DNA of 64,000 nt, from NCBI GenBank assembly GCA_905182985.1, contig CAJJDN010000076.1, positions 327,952 through 391,951 on the forward strand, read 5' to 3'. Position numbers and translations under genes: made by a program. Under the pieces are notes generated by a model. That model made no database searches. It was not told the DNA's origin and worked only from the letters and a program-made list of their open reading frames with translations. Positions 27,658-39,900 of the stretch are shown here, one piece after another (position 1 is the stretch's first letter; each line of letters begins with the position of its first letter). Origin of the DNA: Paramecium sonneborni (lineage: Eukaryota > Ciliophora > Oligohymenophorea > Peniculida > Parameciidae).

Positions 27658-28651
27658 ATATGATAATTAATGTTTATGATATATTATACTTCATAAATTT
27701 AAAGTCAATCAATGATTTTAAGGATTTTTGTAAATTTTAAAGCTAGACCAATTAAATTAATATTTTTTTCAATAAATTATTCAGTAAAATTTATTATCCA
27801 CATATAAGAAAGTCTGATAAACATCAAATAATAATGAAGATTTTTGAACATAAATTCTATTTTGAATAATTCCAATTTAATAATTATTATTTTAATACAA
27901 TAAAATAATCCTCCCATATATCTTGCTCCTAATTTATTAAGATACTTTGTTCAATCTAATTTTTGAATTAATTCTTTTTTTTTTAATTTTTGAATTATTT
28001 AAAGAATTAATAATTTTATTCAAAATGTTTTAATAGAAGAACAACGAAAGACTATATTTTATTATTAAACAAGCATAGCAAATCGAGGCTTTTAAATTTA
28101 GAGCTTACTTTGAATAAGGGACATTTTGGATGTTAAGTTCATATTTTTAAGATTAACAGTAATAACAATTTTAATCAGCACTAAAAGATTTTTTTATAAG
28201 AGAAAGGAAATAAAAAAAACATAATTGTTGAATACTGAATAGTTTTTCAAAAAGAATTCTAATCTAGGTTTATTTAATTAATTTGAAATGTAACTTGATA
28301 TGGAAAAATTAAAATAAGCATCCTTTTAATTATAAATATTATTACAAATAGTAGAAATAGAATAGAACTAAAAGTAATCTTCTAAAAATTAACCTTTGGA
28401 TAAGAAAATTTCTAGAAAGCCATACTAATAGTTGAAAAATAGTTGTAGTTTCCATTTAACAAATCATTTATGTTTGGATTTAATTTAAATACCCTTTTCT
28501 AACCCCCACACAATATTATTGAAAATTATTTTTAACCTAAACCTTAAATCTTAAATTATGTCCATTTTAACCAAAATCATTAGAACAACCTTCTGTTTTG
28601 AACACAGAGTAAATCATTGTTTAACCCATAATAAAAGAAAAAAATAATAAA
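27658..28651. other. Intergenic, no gene seen
   Basis: About 1 kb of AT-rich sequence between the divergent LRR gene (-) and zinc-finger gene (+). No convincing coding frame, RNA gene or repeat was recognised. It should hold both promoters. Confidence 0.6.
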
Positions 28652-29415
28652 ATGCAAGCAAATAAAATTTCTAATTAAAAAATCTGGTTATATGTTTTGA
28701 ATGTTATGTGGAGATTCCAGAAAATTAGATAATATTGCCTTGTTGTAATTAAATTGTTCATAAAAAATTCATTTAACAAGAGATGATATCAACAGAAAAT
28801 TTGAAGTGTTATTTTTGTCAGATACTTTATGATATGAATTTTTTAAAACAAATATTGGTATAGAAATTTTCCAAAAAAAATTAGAAAATAAGTATTACTT
28901 AAATGCTTTTGATACATGTTTTAATTGCCAAGCTAAAATTTAAGTTTTACCAGAATAAAAGAAAAAAATTTACATATTAAAATGTAGCAATCGTAAAACA
29001 ACCATTTGTTCTAGATGTAGGAAAGCTTCTCATAAAGAATAAACAATAGGAATATTATAAAATATTTAAAGTTTTAAGAGATAAGATAAGAAATTATTTA
29101 ATTCTTGTAAGGATAATCAATTATAATTTGCCCATTTTGTGATTTAATTCAAACTAAGGATGATGGATGTAATCATGTAACTTGTCATCATTGTAAATAT
29201 GATCTTTGTTCTGAATGTTCAGTAGATAGAAGACCTATTTTATAACATGGAAACCATTTTCATCGAAAAGGATGCATTGATTATAGTAGATTAGTAGGAA
29301 AAAAAAATATGACTAAAGAAAAATTAAGAAATTGTCAATAATGTAAAAAAGTGAAGATGGCTATTGTCATATTCCTAAGGATCTTGAGACTTATAAAAAA
29401 GAAAAAGGATACTGA
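28652..29415 (+). pseudogene. RING/IBR (RBR-like) zinc-finger protein with four frameshifts
   Basis: Probable RBR-type ubiquitin ligase relative. From ATG 28652-28654 the gene encodes a RING-like ICFECYVEI...LPCC...KCYFC segment, an intermediate FDTCFNCQAKI...CSNRK...CSRC segment, and an IBR-like CPFCDLIQTKDDGCNHVTC then HCKYDLCSEC, ending at TGA 29413-29415. Four breaks in frame occur, each at a homopolymer (A6 near 28679, A4 near 28850, T3 near 29130, A6 near 29346), and each would be explained by one missing base; with four bases added the length is a multiple of three (256 codons). Either these are sequencing errors in a live gene, or the gene is decaying. Neighbouring genes read without such breaks. 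Confidence 0.7.
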
Positions 29416-29955
29416 ATTTAATATTTCCTATTCACAATTTTATTTGCTTTATATACTAAATGGCATTGATTTTATCTATTAAGTTGATATTGATATATTA
29501 AAAAAAAAATTTTTAATAATGAAAAATGTTATAAAAATAGAAATGAAATAATACTTTAAAAATCATATTGCTTTCAAATATTAAAAAAGTTTAATAGATT
29601 AATTTTAAAGTACTTGGTACATAAATTTTTTTATATTTATTGAAAATTCAAATTCTATTAAAAACTTAAAAAATTAATATATTAATATTAAAAAAAATGT
29701 AAGTCTAAGTACTTGTTGGAAATTAAACGTATTAAATTCATTGCGAAGGCAATTAGCTAGGCCAATTTATTTATGATCGAATTTCATCTATGTTTAATGA
29801 GAATTAGGACAATTTCGAACTGTTTATATAACTCTAAAATTTTTCTATGGTTCTAGATAAGAATAGAACTCTCTAATAATAAAATATCAGATAGTAGTAA
29901 AACAATTTATTACTTTTTCAATTAAAGTATAATAAGGAATTAAAATCAATAAAAT
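29416..29955. other. Intergenic, no gene seen
   Basis: 540 bp of AT-rich sequence upstream of the alpha-kinase start (first, redundant copy). No coding signal. The same sequence recurs at 30782-31321. Confidence 0.6.
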
Positions 29956-30671
29956 ATGATTTCAAGACACTAAAGTTAGAGTGAAGGTATTAAAGTTGCC
30001 AATAACTAAATACAATAGCCTTAGATGAATTAATATTTTTAAGGATAATTTAATGAACAGCTTCTTTAATAAGTATAAGCATAATAATTTCCAGGTAATG
30101 ATTTTAACATATAAATAGATTAAAATTTTGGAGTGATTTCAACCTATACCTAAGGATAATAATTTTATGAATAATAGCAAGGACGATTAAGTTTTTCTGC
30201 TGATTAATAATAATAGCCGCTTTAAGCTCAAAATTAGATAGGCCTCCATTAAAATCAATATATTGAATTCCCTAATTTTACTAGTAATCTCCAAGGTTCT
30301 CCTGATTAATCCTAATGGTCTATTAATTAGTTTTAAGGATCCCCAAATTAATTCTAAGGATCAAATGGTTAATTTTAAGGGCCACCTAGTTAATAATTTT
30401 AAGGGCCTTCTGTTTAATTATAAGGAAAAAGTGGTTCGATTTAAGAGGCTTCTGGTTAAATCTAAGGGCCTCCTGGCTAATTTTAAGACCCTCCTATCTA
30501 ATTTTAAGGACAGCCTGTTTAATTTTAAGAACCACCAGGTTAATTCTAGTGGTCGTCTAGTTAATTTTAAGAGCAATCTGTTTAATTTTAAGGGCCACCT
30601 GGCTAATTTTAAGACCCTACTGTTTAAATTTAACGTTAGATTGGTTCGATTTAAGGGATTCCTGGTTAATT
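29956..30671 (+). pseudogene. Duplicate 5' part of the VWA/alpha-kinase gene, cut by the gap
   Basis: Matches the first part of the gene at 31322-35831 (offset 1,366 bp), from its ATG to the first minisatellite unit, then stops at the N run. Most likely an assembly duplicate and not a second gene. Confidence 0.88.
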
Positions 30672-30739
30672 NNNNNNNNNNNNNNNNNNNNNNNNNNNNN
30701 NNNNNNNNNNNNNNNNNNNNNNNNNNNNNNNNNNNNNNN
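30672..30739. other. Assembly gap (68 N)
   Basis: Run of 68 N between the two copies of a duplicated contig end. Confidence 0.99.
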
Positions 30740-32037
30740 CCTAAGGATCTTGAGACTTATAAAAAAGAAAAAGGATACTGAATTTAATATTTCCTATTCA
30801 CAATTTTATTTGCTTTATATACTAAATGGCATTGATTTTATCTATTAAGTTGATATTGATATATTAAAAAAAAAATTTTTAATAATGAAAAATGTTATAA
30901 AAATAGAAATGAAATAATACTTTAAAAATCATATTGCTTTCAAATATTAAAAAAGTTTAATAGATTAATTTTAAAGTACTTGGTACATAAATTTTTTTAT
31001 ATTTATTGAAAATTCAAATTCTATTAAAAACTTAAAAAATTAATATATTAATATTAAAAAAAATGTAAGTCTAAGTACTTGTTGGAAATTAAACGTATTA
31101 AATTCATTGCGAAGGCAATTAGCTAGGCCAATTTATTTATGATCGAATTTCATCTATGTTTAATGAGAATTAGGACAATTTCGAACTGTTTATATAACTC
31201 TAAAATTTTTCTATGGTTCTAGATAAGAATAGAACTCTCTAATAATAAAATATCAGATAGTAGTAAAACAATTTATTACTTTTTCAATTAAAGTATAATA
31301 AGGAATTAAAATCAATAAAATATGATTTCAAGACACTAAAGTTAGAGTGAAGGTATTAAAGTTGCCAATAACTAAATACAATAGCCTTAGATGAATTAAT
31401 ATTTTTAAGGATAATTTAATGAACAGCTTCTTTAATAAGTATAAGCATAATAATTTCCAGGTAATGATTTTAACATATAAATAGATTAAAATTTTGGAGT
31501 GATTTCAACCTATACCTAAGGATAATAATTTTATGAATAATAGCAAGGACGATTAAGTTTTTCTGCTGATTAATAATAATAGCCGCTTTAAGCTCAAAAT
31601 TAGATAGGCCTCCATTAAAATCAATATATTGAATTCCCTAATTTTACTAGTAATCTCCAAGGTTCTCCTGATTAATCCTAATGGTCTATTAATTAGTTTT
31701 AAGGATCCCCAAATTAATTCTAAGGATCAAATGGTTAATTTTAAGGGCCACCTAGTTAATAATTTTAAGGGCCTTCTGTTTAATTATAAGGAAAAAGTGG
31801 TTCGATTTAAGAGGCTTCTGGTTAAATCTAAGGGCCTCCTGGCTAATTTTAAGACCCTCCTATCTAATTTTAAGGACAGCCTGTTTAATTTTAAGAACCA
31901 CCAGGTTAATTCTAGTGGTCGTCTAGTTAATTTTAAGAGCAATCTGTTTAATTTTAAGGGCCACCTGGCTAATTTTAAGACCCTACTGTTTAAATTTAAC
32001 GTTAGATTGGTTCGATTTAAGGGATTCCTGGTTAATT
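30740..32037. repeat. Redundant contig end, copy B
   Basis: Second copy of 29374-30671. It begins inside the last 42 bases of the zinc-finger gene (30740-30781 encodes only its last residues and stop), repeats the 540-bp intergenic region, and continues into the complete alpha-kinase gene. Copy B is the one to keep for the kinase. Confidence 0.93.
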
Positions 32038-35000
32038 TTAAGATCCTGCTGTTTAAATTTAACGTTAGATTGGTTCGATTTAAGGGATTCCTGGTTAATT
32101 TTAAGATCCTGCTGTTTAAATTTAACGTTAGATTGGTTCGATTTAAGGGATTCCTGGTTAATTTTAAGATCCTGCTGTTTAAATTTAACGTTAGATTGGT
32201 TCGATTTAAGGGATTCCTGGTTAATTTTAAGATCCTGCTGTTTAAATTTAACGTTAGATTGGTTCGATTTAAGGGATTCCTGGTTAATTTTAAGATCCTG
32301 CTGTTTAAATTTAACGTTAGATTGGTTCGATTTAAGGGATTCCTGGTTAATTTTAAGATCCTGCTGTTTAAATTTAACGTTAGATTGGTTCGATTTAAGG
32401 GATTCCTGGTTAATTTTAAGATCCTGCTGTTTAAATTTAACGTTAGATTGGTTCGATTTAAGGGATTCCTGGTTAATTTTAAGATCCTGCTGTTTAAATT
32501 TAACGTTAGATTGGTTCGATTTAAGGGATTCCTGGTTAATTTTAAGATCCTGCTGTTTAAATTTAACGTTAGATTGGTTCGATTTAAGGGATTCCTGGTT
32601 AATTTTAAGATCCTGCTGTTTAAATTTAACGTTAGATTGGTTCGATTTAAGGGATTCCTGGTTAATTTTAAGATCCTGCTGTTTAAATTTAACGTTAGAT
32701 TGGTTCGATTTAAGGGATTCCTGGTTAATTTTAAGATCCTGCTGTTTAAATTTAACGTTAGATTGGTTCGATTTAAGGGATTCCTGGTTAATTTTAAGAT
32801 CCTGCTGTTTAAATTTAACGTTAGATTGGTTCGATTTAAGGGATTCCTGGTTAATTTTAAGATCCTGCTGTTTAAATTTAACGTTAGATTGGTTCGATTT
32901 AAGGGATTCCTGGTTAATTTTAAGATCCTGCTGTTTAAATTTAACGTTAAATTGGTTCGATTTAAGGGCCACCTGGCTAATTTTAAGACCCTACTGTTTA
33001 AATTTAACGTTAGATTGGTTCGATTTAAGGGTTTCCTGGTTAAATCAAAGGGCCACCAGGTGAAACATAAGGAAATACTGGCTTGGTATAACTTCCTATT
33101 TAAGATACTAATGGCCAAATTTATTCCCTTGCACAAAAATAACAGTTTCAAATTTCAGCATTACCTGGTCAATAATAAGCTTATTTAGTTAGTCCTTTTG
33201 ACAATCTTCAATTAAATGCTAGGTCTATCAACAAAAATCAAAAAGTAGACAATAAAGAAATCATATCATTAAAACAAGAAATAGAAATTATCAATTAGGA
33301 ATTAGAAACATCGAAGAGAAAATCTGATGAAAAAGATAATCAGATAAAAAAACTTTAATAAGAAAAAAAAAAATACGAAAATCAACATCAGGAAAATTTA
33401 GATGAATAATAAAAAGAATATGATCAAAAAATAAAATAAATTTAACAAAATTGGGATTATGATAAAAATAAGTTTAAAAATTAAATTGATAATCAAAAGA
33501 AGGAAATTGATGAATTGAAGTATTTTATTGATATTATAATTTAGGGAACAAGTTGAGGAACTTATTCAAGAAAATGAAAAATTAAGAAGAAGAACCAATC
33601 AGAATAATATCATGATTAGCAATTTACCTCAAATGATAAATGATGATCAAAATTAGGTAAATTAGTTAAGAAAAAAGAATTAAGAATTAAGTAAATAAAT
33701 TAAAGATAGAGATGTAAAAATCTTAAATATGGAATAAGAAATAGAAAATTTGAATAGATAGTTTGAGATTCGAAATGAAGAAGAAAATTAAAATTAAACA
33801 AAAAAAAATTAGGATTTAAATAATCTTATTAAAGAGCAAGGGTAAAAGCTCAGATTACTAGAAACTTAGATCAATGAATTAAGTCATTAAGCATTTGTTG
33901 AATAAAAAAAAAGAGAGGATAGAGATTTAGAGATTCGTAAATTAAAATAAAAAATGGAAGAACTTTAAAATAGTATACATTTAAAAGAAATAGAAATAAA
34001 TAATGATAAAAAAATTATCTAATTCCTTTAAGAATAATCTAATAAATTTATGTCAGGAAATGAAAGATAATAAGAATATCCATCGCTCAATTAAGAATTT
34101 TAAAGACTGTAAGAAAATATGCAAAAAGAAATAGCTTATAAAAAACAAAAGGATGAGAAAAAAAAAGAAGATGAGTAACGTAGATTAATAGAATAGAATG
34201 CTTAAAGGAATTAGATTATAAAAGAAAGAGATTAATTAAATAAGCTAGAAAAGCAAAAAAAAGCTATGAAATTAAGAGAAGCTATAATGAACACATAAGG
34301 CATACTTTAAGTAGGACTTTTGGTTGATGTAACAGGATCAATGGATAAATATAAAGATGCAACTATGAATATTATTTAAAGAACTATGGCTTGTATTAAA
34401 AATTAAACAAATCGAGATTGTGAATGGGGATCTGTTTGTTATTAAGATTTTGCAGAATTAAAATAAAGGGGTTAATATCTGGAACACTAATTTACTAGAG
34501 ATTCTAATATTATCATAAATTTTTTTAAAAATATTGTTTGTGATGGAGGTGATGATGGTGCTGAAGATCTCAGGAATGGAATTAAATAATTAATAAATAA
34601 TTTAAAATGGGAAAAATTTTTTAAAATTGCTCTATTAATATGTGATGCTCCATCTCATGGTAAAAAATGGGCAGGGAATGTATTGGATGATTATCCAAAT
34701 GAAGATTTGGAAGATGCATTATAACAATTAATTAATAAAAATATAGTTTTAATTGGAATTGAATTCACTTAAAGTACAGATGTTATGTTTGCATAAATGA
34801 TAAACTTCTATGCAAAATAAAACAAATAATAATTGCTTATAATTGTAGATTTAAAAAACAAAAATCCTGATTAAATTTAAGATCAGTTAATTAACATTAT
34901 ATCAGAAGCATCTATTTCAATCACAGAAGTCAATTAATCAGGGACTAAATCGAAAAAATAAAACATTGTAAGAGATGGGGCGTTTGAGGCATTAGTAAAA

Positions 35001-35831
35001 TTGTTACCTGATCCTACAAAATTCGATTTAGATCCTAAAATATCTACTATTTAAACCAAATTTAATGTATATAGGGTTGAAATTAACTAATCAGCATTTG
35101 AAAATAACATAACATCAATTTATAGAATTAGAATTCCAGATGATTATTAAATAACACTTGAAAGTGAATGGAATTGCACTAGAACATTAAAACCATTTGC
35201 TTTTGGACAACTCAAAGAGGTTTACTTGATGAAAAAATTAGATAATTCTGTTTAGAATGAAGTATATGTGATTAAAATGCCAATTGGGTATTATTATTTA
35301 TCTCTATTTCTAGAGGTTAAACTTATAAAACAATGAATGAAGCATTGCTTGAATGTAGATCTCATTTGATTTCCAAAAGATTAATGCAAAAATTTATTTA
35401 GAGTTTAAATGATAAAGGTTTTAATGCCCCTTAAATTAAGTATTCAGATTTCTTAATACTCAAAGAACATGATAGTAAAAAATATATTAATTTATATAGC
35501 AAGCTACTGGATTGCTGAAAGATTTTTTTAAGGAGAATTTACAAAATTTAATAATAACTTTGGATACATTAACCCAAAAAAAGATTTAATAAATATTTTA
35601 GCCCAAGTTTTTACCTATTACACATTCCATATTAGTGATTTTTCATACATGATATGTGATGTATAAGGAGTAGGGTATAATTTTACAGATCCGGCAATCA
35701 ATACAACTGAAGATAATTTTGATGAAACTGATTAGGGATAGGATGGAATTGGATAATTTATTATTTCATTTGAGAAGGATAAAAAAAATCTTTATTAAAA
35801 ATATATAGATATTCTTGATTTAAAAGATTGA
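31322..35831 (+). CDS. VWA-domain alpha-kinase (VwkA-like) with Gln/Pro repeat array
   Basis: Atypical Ser/Thr kinase of the myosin-heavy-chain-kinase/alpha-kinase family, probably cytosolic. ATG 31322-31324 (MISRHQSQSEG) to TGA 35829-35831, with introns at 33520-33544 (25 nt), 35288-35313 (26) and 35475-35499 (25). The spliced length is 1,478 codons exactly. Order: Gln-rich N-terminus; PGQFQ/QGPPG motifs growing into about 17 repeats of 21 residues (roughly 220-580); a long charged coiled coil (about 620-970); a VWA domain starting LLVDVTGSMDKY (MIDAS-like DxTxS); then the alpha-kinase domain with RTLKPFAFGQLKEVYLM and, near the end, the hallmark YMICDVQGVGYNFTDPAINT and DGIGQF. VWA plus alpha-kinase is the VwkA arrangement. 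Substrate is not visible; myosin or other coiled-coil proteins are the family precedent. Confidence 0.93.
31983..33053 (+). repeat. 63-bp minisatellite inside the alpha-kinase gene (17 units)
   Basis: The core ctgtttaaatttaacgttag recurs every 63 bp from about 31986 to 32994, 17 times. Inner units appear identical; the first and last two carry variants (for example gggccacctggctaat). In the true frame each unit gives 21 residues, PGQFQDPAVQIQRQIGSIQG plus I, with every TAA/TAG read as Gln. Because 63 is divisible by 3, array length can change without breaking the frame. The array is also open in other frames under the standard code, so long ORFs predicted there on either strand are shadows. 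Confidence 0.95.
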
Positions 35832-36997
35832 TTTATTGATACAAATAAATTTTAATTAAATGTAATTTTTTTATTTTAAAAATGAAAAAGCATCAAATAC
35901 ATTTTTGATATCTTTTCTCTGTTTCCTAACTTAACAATTTACAAGGGAAGAATGAAATATTATTTATATTTTGAAAACATTTTAAATAAAAATATTATTT
36001 TAATCTTTAATAAGCAATTATTATTCATAATTTTATTGTCATTAAATATTCTTAGTATTTGTGTTATTATTTGAACATATTAATTAGTCTTCTTCTTCAT
36101 TAATTTTACTAAAATTTTTATTAAACTCTTAAAGCTTATATTAATTGTTTGCTTCTTCTAAAAGAATACACTAAAAAAATTTGCAATGATAATATTTAAA
36201 GGATGAAAATATCATTTTTATTGAACATAATCTACCTAATATTTCATATTTGCTTAAAATTATTTTTATTTTAATAAAAAGAATGAATTTTGATAATCAA
36301 CAACAAAATTTAAAATATAGTTTCTAGATAAACAACTATCATTACCTATTTCCTTAACATTTTAAGTCTAATTTTAATTATTTATAATCACATATAGAAG
36401 AAAAATAAAAAAAATATAATCATTTTCTCTCTCTTACAACAGGAGCATATCCAAAATATTAATTTTTGTGATTAAAACAAAATGTAGAAAAATGCACTTA
36501 ACATTAAAAAAAAAGTAAAGTATGATGATGAAATATCGCAAATAACATTTATTATCTATAATTATTGTTTAAGTTAAATAAATGGGTATTTGGTTTTAGT
36601 TACTTTCATTATGATCATAAATAATGCATAGATGAACTGATAATACATAAAAATATTAGCTGGATATGCAAATTTTAATCGTTTATGCTATATGAAGGTT
36701 TCCCAAAAATAAATCTAAAAAAAATTTAAAGGATTTTCCTCCAGGATTGACGAAATAGCTTGAAGATAATTATTTTAAAAATTAAATAAATAAAATAAAA
36801 TTTAATTCTGGTTTGGAATAAGTTTATTTTATGAGAGACTAAATTCAAACCTTAGATTAATGATTTTTAATTAAATTGATAATTTGAATATGATTTATTT
36901 TATGTTTATTAATTAAAAAGATGAACTAATCATTAATTAAGATTGAAATAAATTTAAGTAAAAAGTAATTAATTTTTACTTTGTAAATGGTAATAAA
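35832..36997. other. Mostly non-coding spacer between convergent genes
   Basis: AT-rich spacer of about 1.17 kb between the alpha-kinase (+) and the TmcB-like gene (-). One possible short coding stretch on the minus strand (36039 upward) is listed separately. Nothing else was recognised. Confidence 0.5.
36039..36480 (-). CDS. Possible small gene, unrecognised
   Basis: Two open stretches in the ciliate code follow each other on the minus strand. One has QNVKEIGNDSCLSRNYIL; the other has HCKFFQCILLEEANNQYKLQ and INEEEDQLICSN, ending at TGA 36039-36041. They lie in different frames and I could not place an intron joining them. Open runs of about 60 codons are expected by chance when only TGA stops, so this is weak and may be non-coding. 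Confidence 0.2.
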
Positions 36998-39900
36998 TCA
37001 CTTCTATTAATTTATCAATACTTTTAAATAGGCTTTTGCATTTTTAAGTCTTCTAATATTATCGACAGGTATCATTAAGAGTGTCATTCTTGTTTTCCAA
37101 ATATCACGATTCAAATGACGATGGAATGGTATCCAATATAAGAGATAAATCAATAGTATAATTATCATAAAAGAAATAAATAAGCCTAACTTTTAGGATA
37201 AATAAGTATTCTATTTTACTTAAGAACCTTCAATAAAGCTGTCACCTAAATATCGAATGGCAGTTCTTAATAAATAAATTTTAATACTTAAAATAAATTC
37301 TTTACATTTATTTAACTTCGTACATTTTAGAGAGTTTCATTAAATTGATTCTTAAATTGTCAGCTTGATTTTAAAATATGATTTTTTCTTCAGAATCAAT
37401 AAAATCAGATAATGGAGGAGTAGGTGTTTAAATGGTGAGAGTATAAATACTAGATAAATACCTTAAATTTTCAAAGAATCTTGTTAAAGCAACAGTAAAT
37501 CCACTTTTAACACTGGTTTCAGCAAAGTCTTCACAATCAGTAATACTAATATTAGCAATTTCATTTAATCTTTGACATGGGTTAGAAAACATGATTGTAT
37601 TATAAGCTTCAATATAAACTTATTCATGTTTATCAATATTGGATGAATGTTCTTTATGAATTGTCGAATCTAATTGATAGAGACGATATAAGTTTTCATA
37701 TTGTATTTAAACAGCAGGTTAACTCTATACTTCTTGATAGGAATCAATTAAGACAGCTTATTAAACATTATTACAAAATGCATAGAAACCTTCAGCCATA
37801 ATAGTAGAATTAGCTTCATAAATTAATTATCTAAAGTCACTTAAGTTTTATTTCTAAAGTACTAATTACATAATGAAATATGCTTCCATAAATCCAGCAA
37901 TAAGAATAACTTAAATATAAAATCTAATAGGGGCTTTGGTTGTATTTTTGAATTTCTTTTTTTTCTTTTTTTTAGAATCAATAGCTGCTATATCATCCGA
38001 ATCAATTTAATTTCCGAAATCTTCATCTTTTTCACTTCCTTCTCCATCAATAGAATTGACATATTTTACAAAGGCTTCACATTTGGTAAAAAGAGCTTTA
38101 ACAACTTAAGATGGTAATTCTAAGAACATTATTATAACTTATTCTTTAGCTAATCTAGTAGACAAAAGTATGACAACAACAATAGCCAAAGAAAGAGCTA
38201 ATATAACACCAGCTACAACAACAATTATTACAAAATTTGTAGATTTATCTGCTGTTTTAGAAATGAAATCATCTATTGTGTATTATAAAACACTCAATTA
38301 AGCATCTAAATAAGAATTAAATCCATTCTAAATAGTAAAATAGATTGCAACATCATCAGAATTTAATGAAATCTATTATAAAGGATAATTCATTATAGTT
38401 AAAGCATAACTTAATAATTAATTTGATGCTTCTTGAAAATCATATGGTTGACTTTTTGTCTTATTAAATTTCATATCTATATTAGGTTCATTATATAAAG
38501 TTTTTAAATCAGATGGAAATTGATATCCACTTAAAATAATATAGTTTAATCCTTCTTAAATATAATCAATACTAGCTTTCATTTCACTTTTCAATAATGT
38601 TTCATTTGAACTTATTTCAACTGTATTATTTCCATATAATCTTTAATTAAGTAATTATAAATCTCTAATATTTTCTAAAAGGTAATTCCATTCAGCAACT
38701 AGATTTGTTTGAGTATTATATACTTCAAGTGTTAGTTATATATCTTATAGTTGATTGATCTAAATAATATTTATTAATATTTACATCTAAAAAATAATCA
38801 ATGAATGCCAAGACAAGCATAGATAAAGTTAAGAAGGTTTCAGCTATTCTTATAAATTTGATAGGAAATGGAGTTTCATTTTAATTTATTGCTTATTCTA
38901 ATTTTGTTCTACTTTGAAAAGCATCCTATTCTGATTATTATTCTTCTGAATCATCATATAATAAATTTTAATTTACGCCTTAGTATTAATTGCCTTCATA
39001 TTCTTATTCTTCTTCTTCCATCACTTAATCATCATCATTAACTATTTCACCTACTTTATTTTAAAATAATCTAACTGTCCTTATACCCTCATCATATCTA
39101 ATTTTATTGCTTGCAACTTAAATGTCCTTAAATTTTGGAGATCCTTCTTGAGAGTCTGTTTTTTCTTATTTATTAGATATAGTTATATCTAATTTTTAAG
39201 GAGTTTAAAAACTTTCATCTATTTTTGATTGATCTATCCTTGAACCTAAATCAGAATAACTTGGCAAATCTTTATAGAATCCATCTATATACATAGTATT
39301 TTCTTCATCAAATTTACATTAGAATATAAATTTGTTTTAATTCATTTTTAACTTCTTATCCATTAATTAGTTACCTGATTTTTTAGAGATTACAGAACTA
39401 TTAAGTTACGAAGCTGCTAAATCAGCCACTTTTTCAAATTTAAAACAATACCCAGCTGGAAAATTAGCATAAGTAAATGAAATCTCTTAACAATAACATT
39501 ATAATTATATTGGTTTTTCGTCAATTCCTTTATATATGAAATCTTTTTCCTCCTTTTTTCTAACACTTTCAATTGTTTTTAAAATTTCTTTTGGAATTGT
39601 ATAAGTAACTAAATTTCCTTATTTATTTAAATATTGATCCTTGTCAAGTATTTATGGAAATAGATCAAAGAAATTTTTCTTGGCTTTTATGTATCTTATA
39701 TCTAATTTTAATAAACTTAAACAACCAGTACTGATTCCTTCGATTTGATTTTTTGGATTGACTAAGATAAAAGCATTTTATCTATTGAATTTATCTTAGG
39801 TAAAAGTTCCAAGAAAAGAAATTCCATTTTTAACAGAGTTGATAGGTTTAATATTTAAATTCATTTAAAATAAATAACCAGATTTATTTTTACAGATGAC

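Larger units (their letters stand above)
29374..30671. repeat. Redundant contig end, copy A
   Basis: These 1,298 bp recur at 30740-32037 with a constant offset of 1,366 bp, on either side of a run of N. Copy A ends exactly where the 63-bp minisatellite begins, a place where an assembler would stop. This is best read as two overlapping contigs that were scaffolded instead of merged. Confidence 0.93.

Noticed and set aside
31784..33151. Long minus-strand open frames over the minisatellite
   Set aside because: They are shadows of the repeated 63-bp unit. The plus-strand ciliate-code frame joins the coiled coil, VWA and alpha-kinase domains with a whole number of codons.
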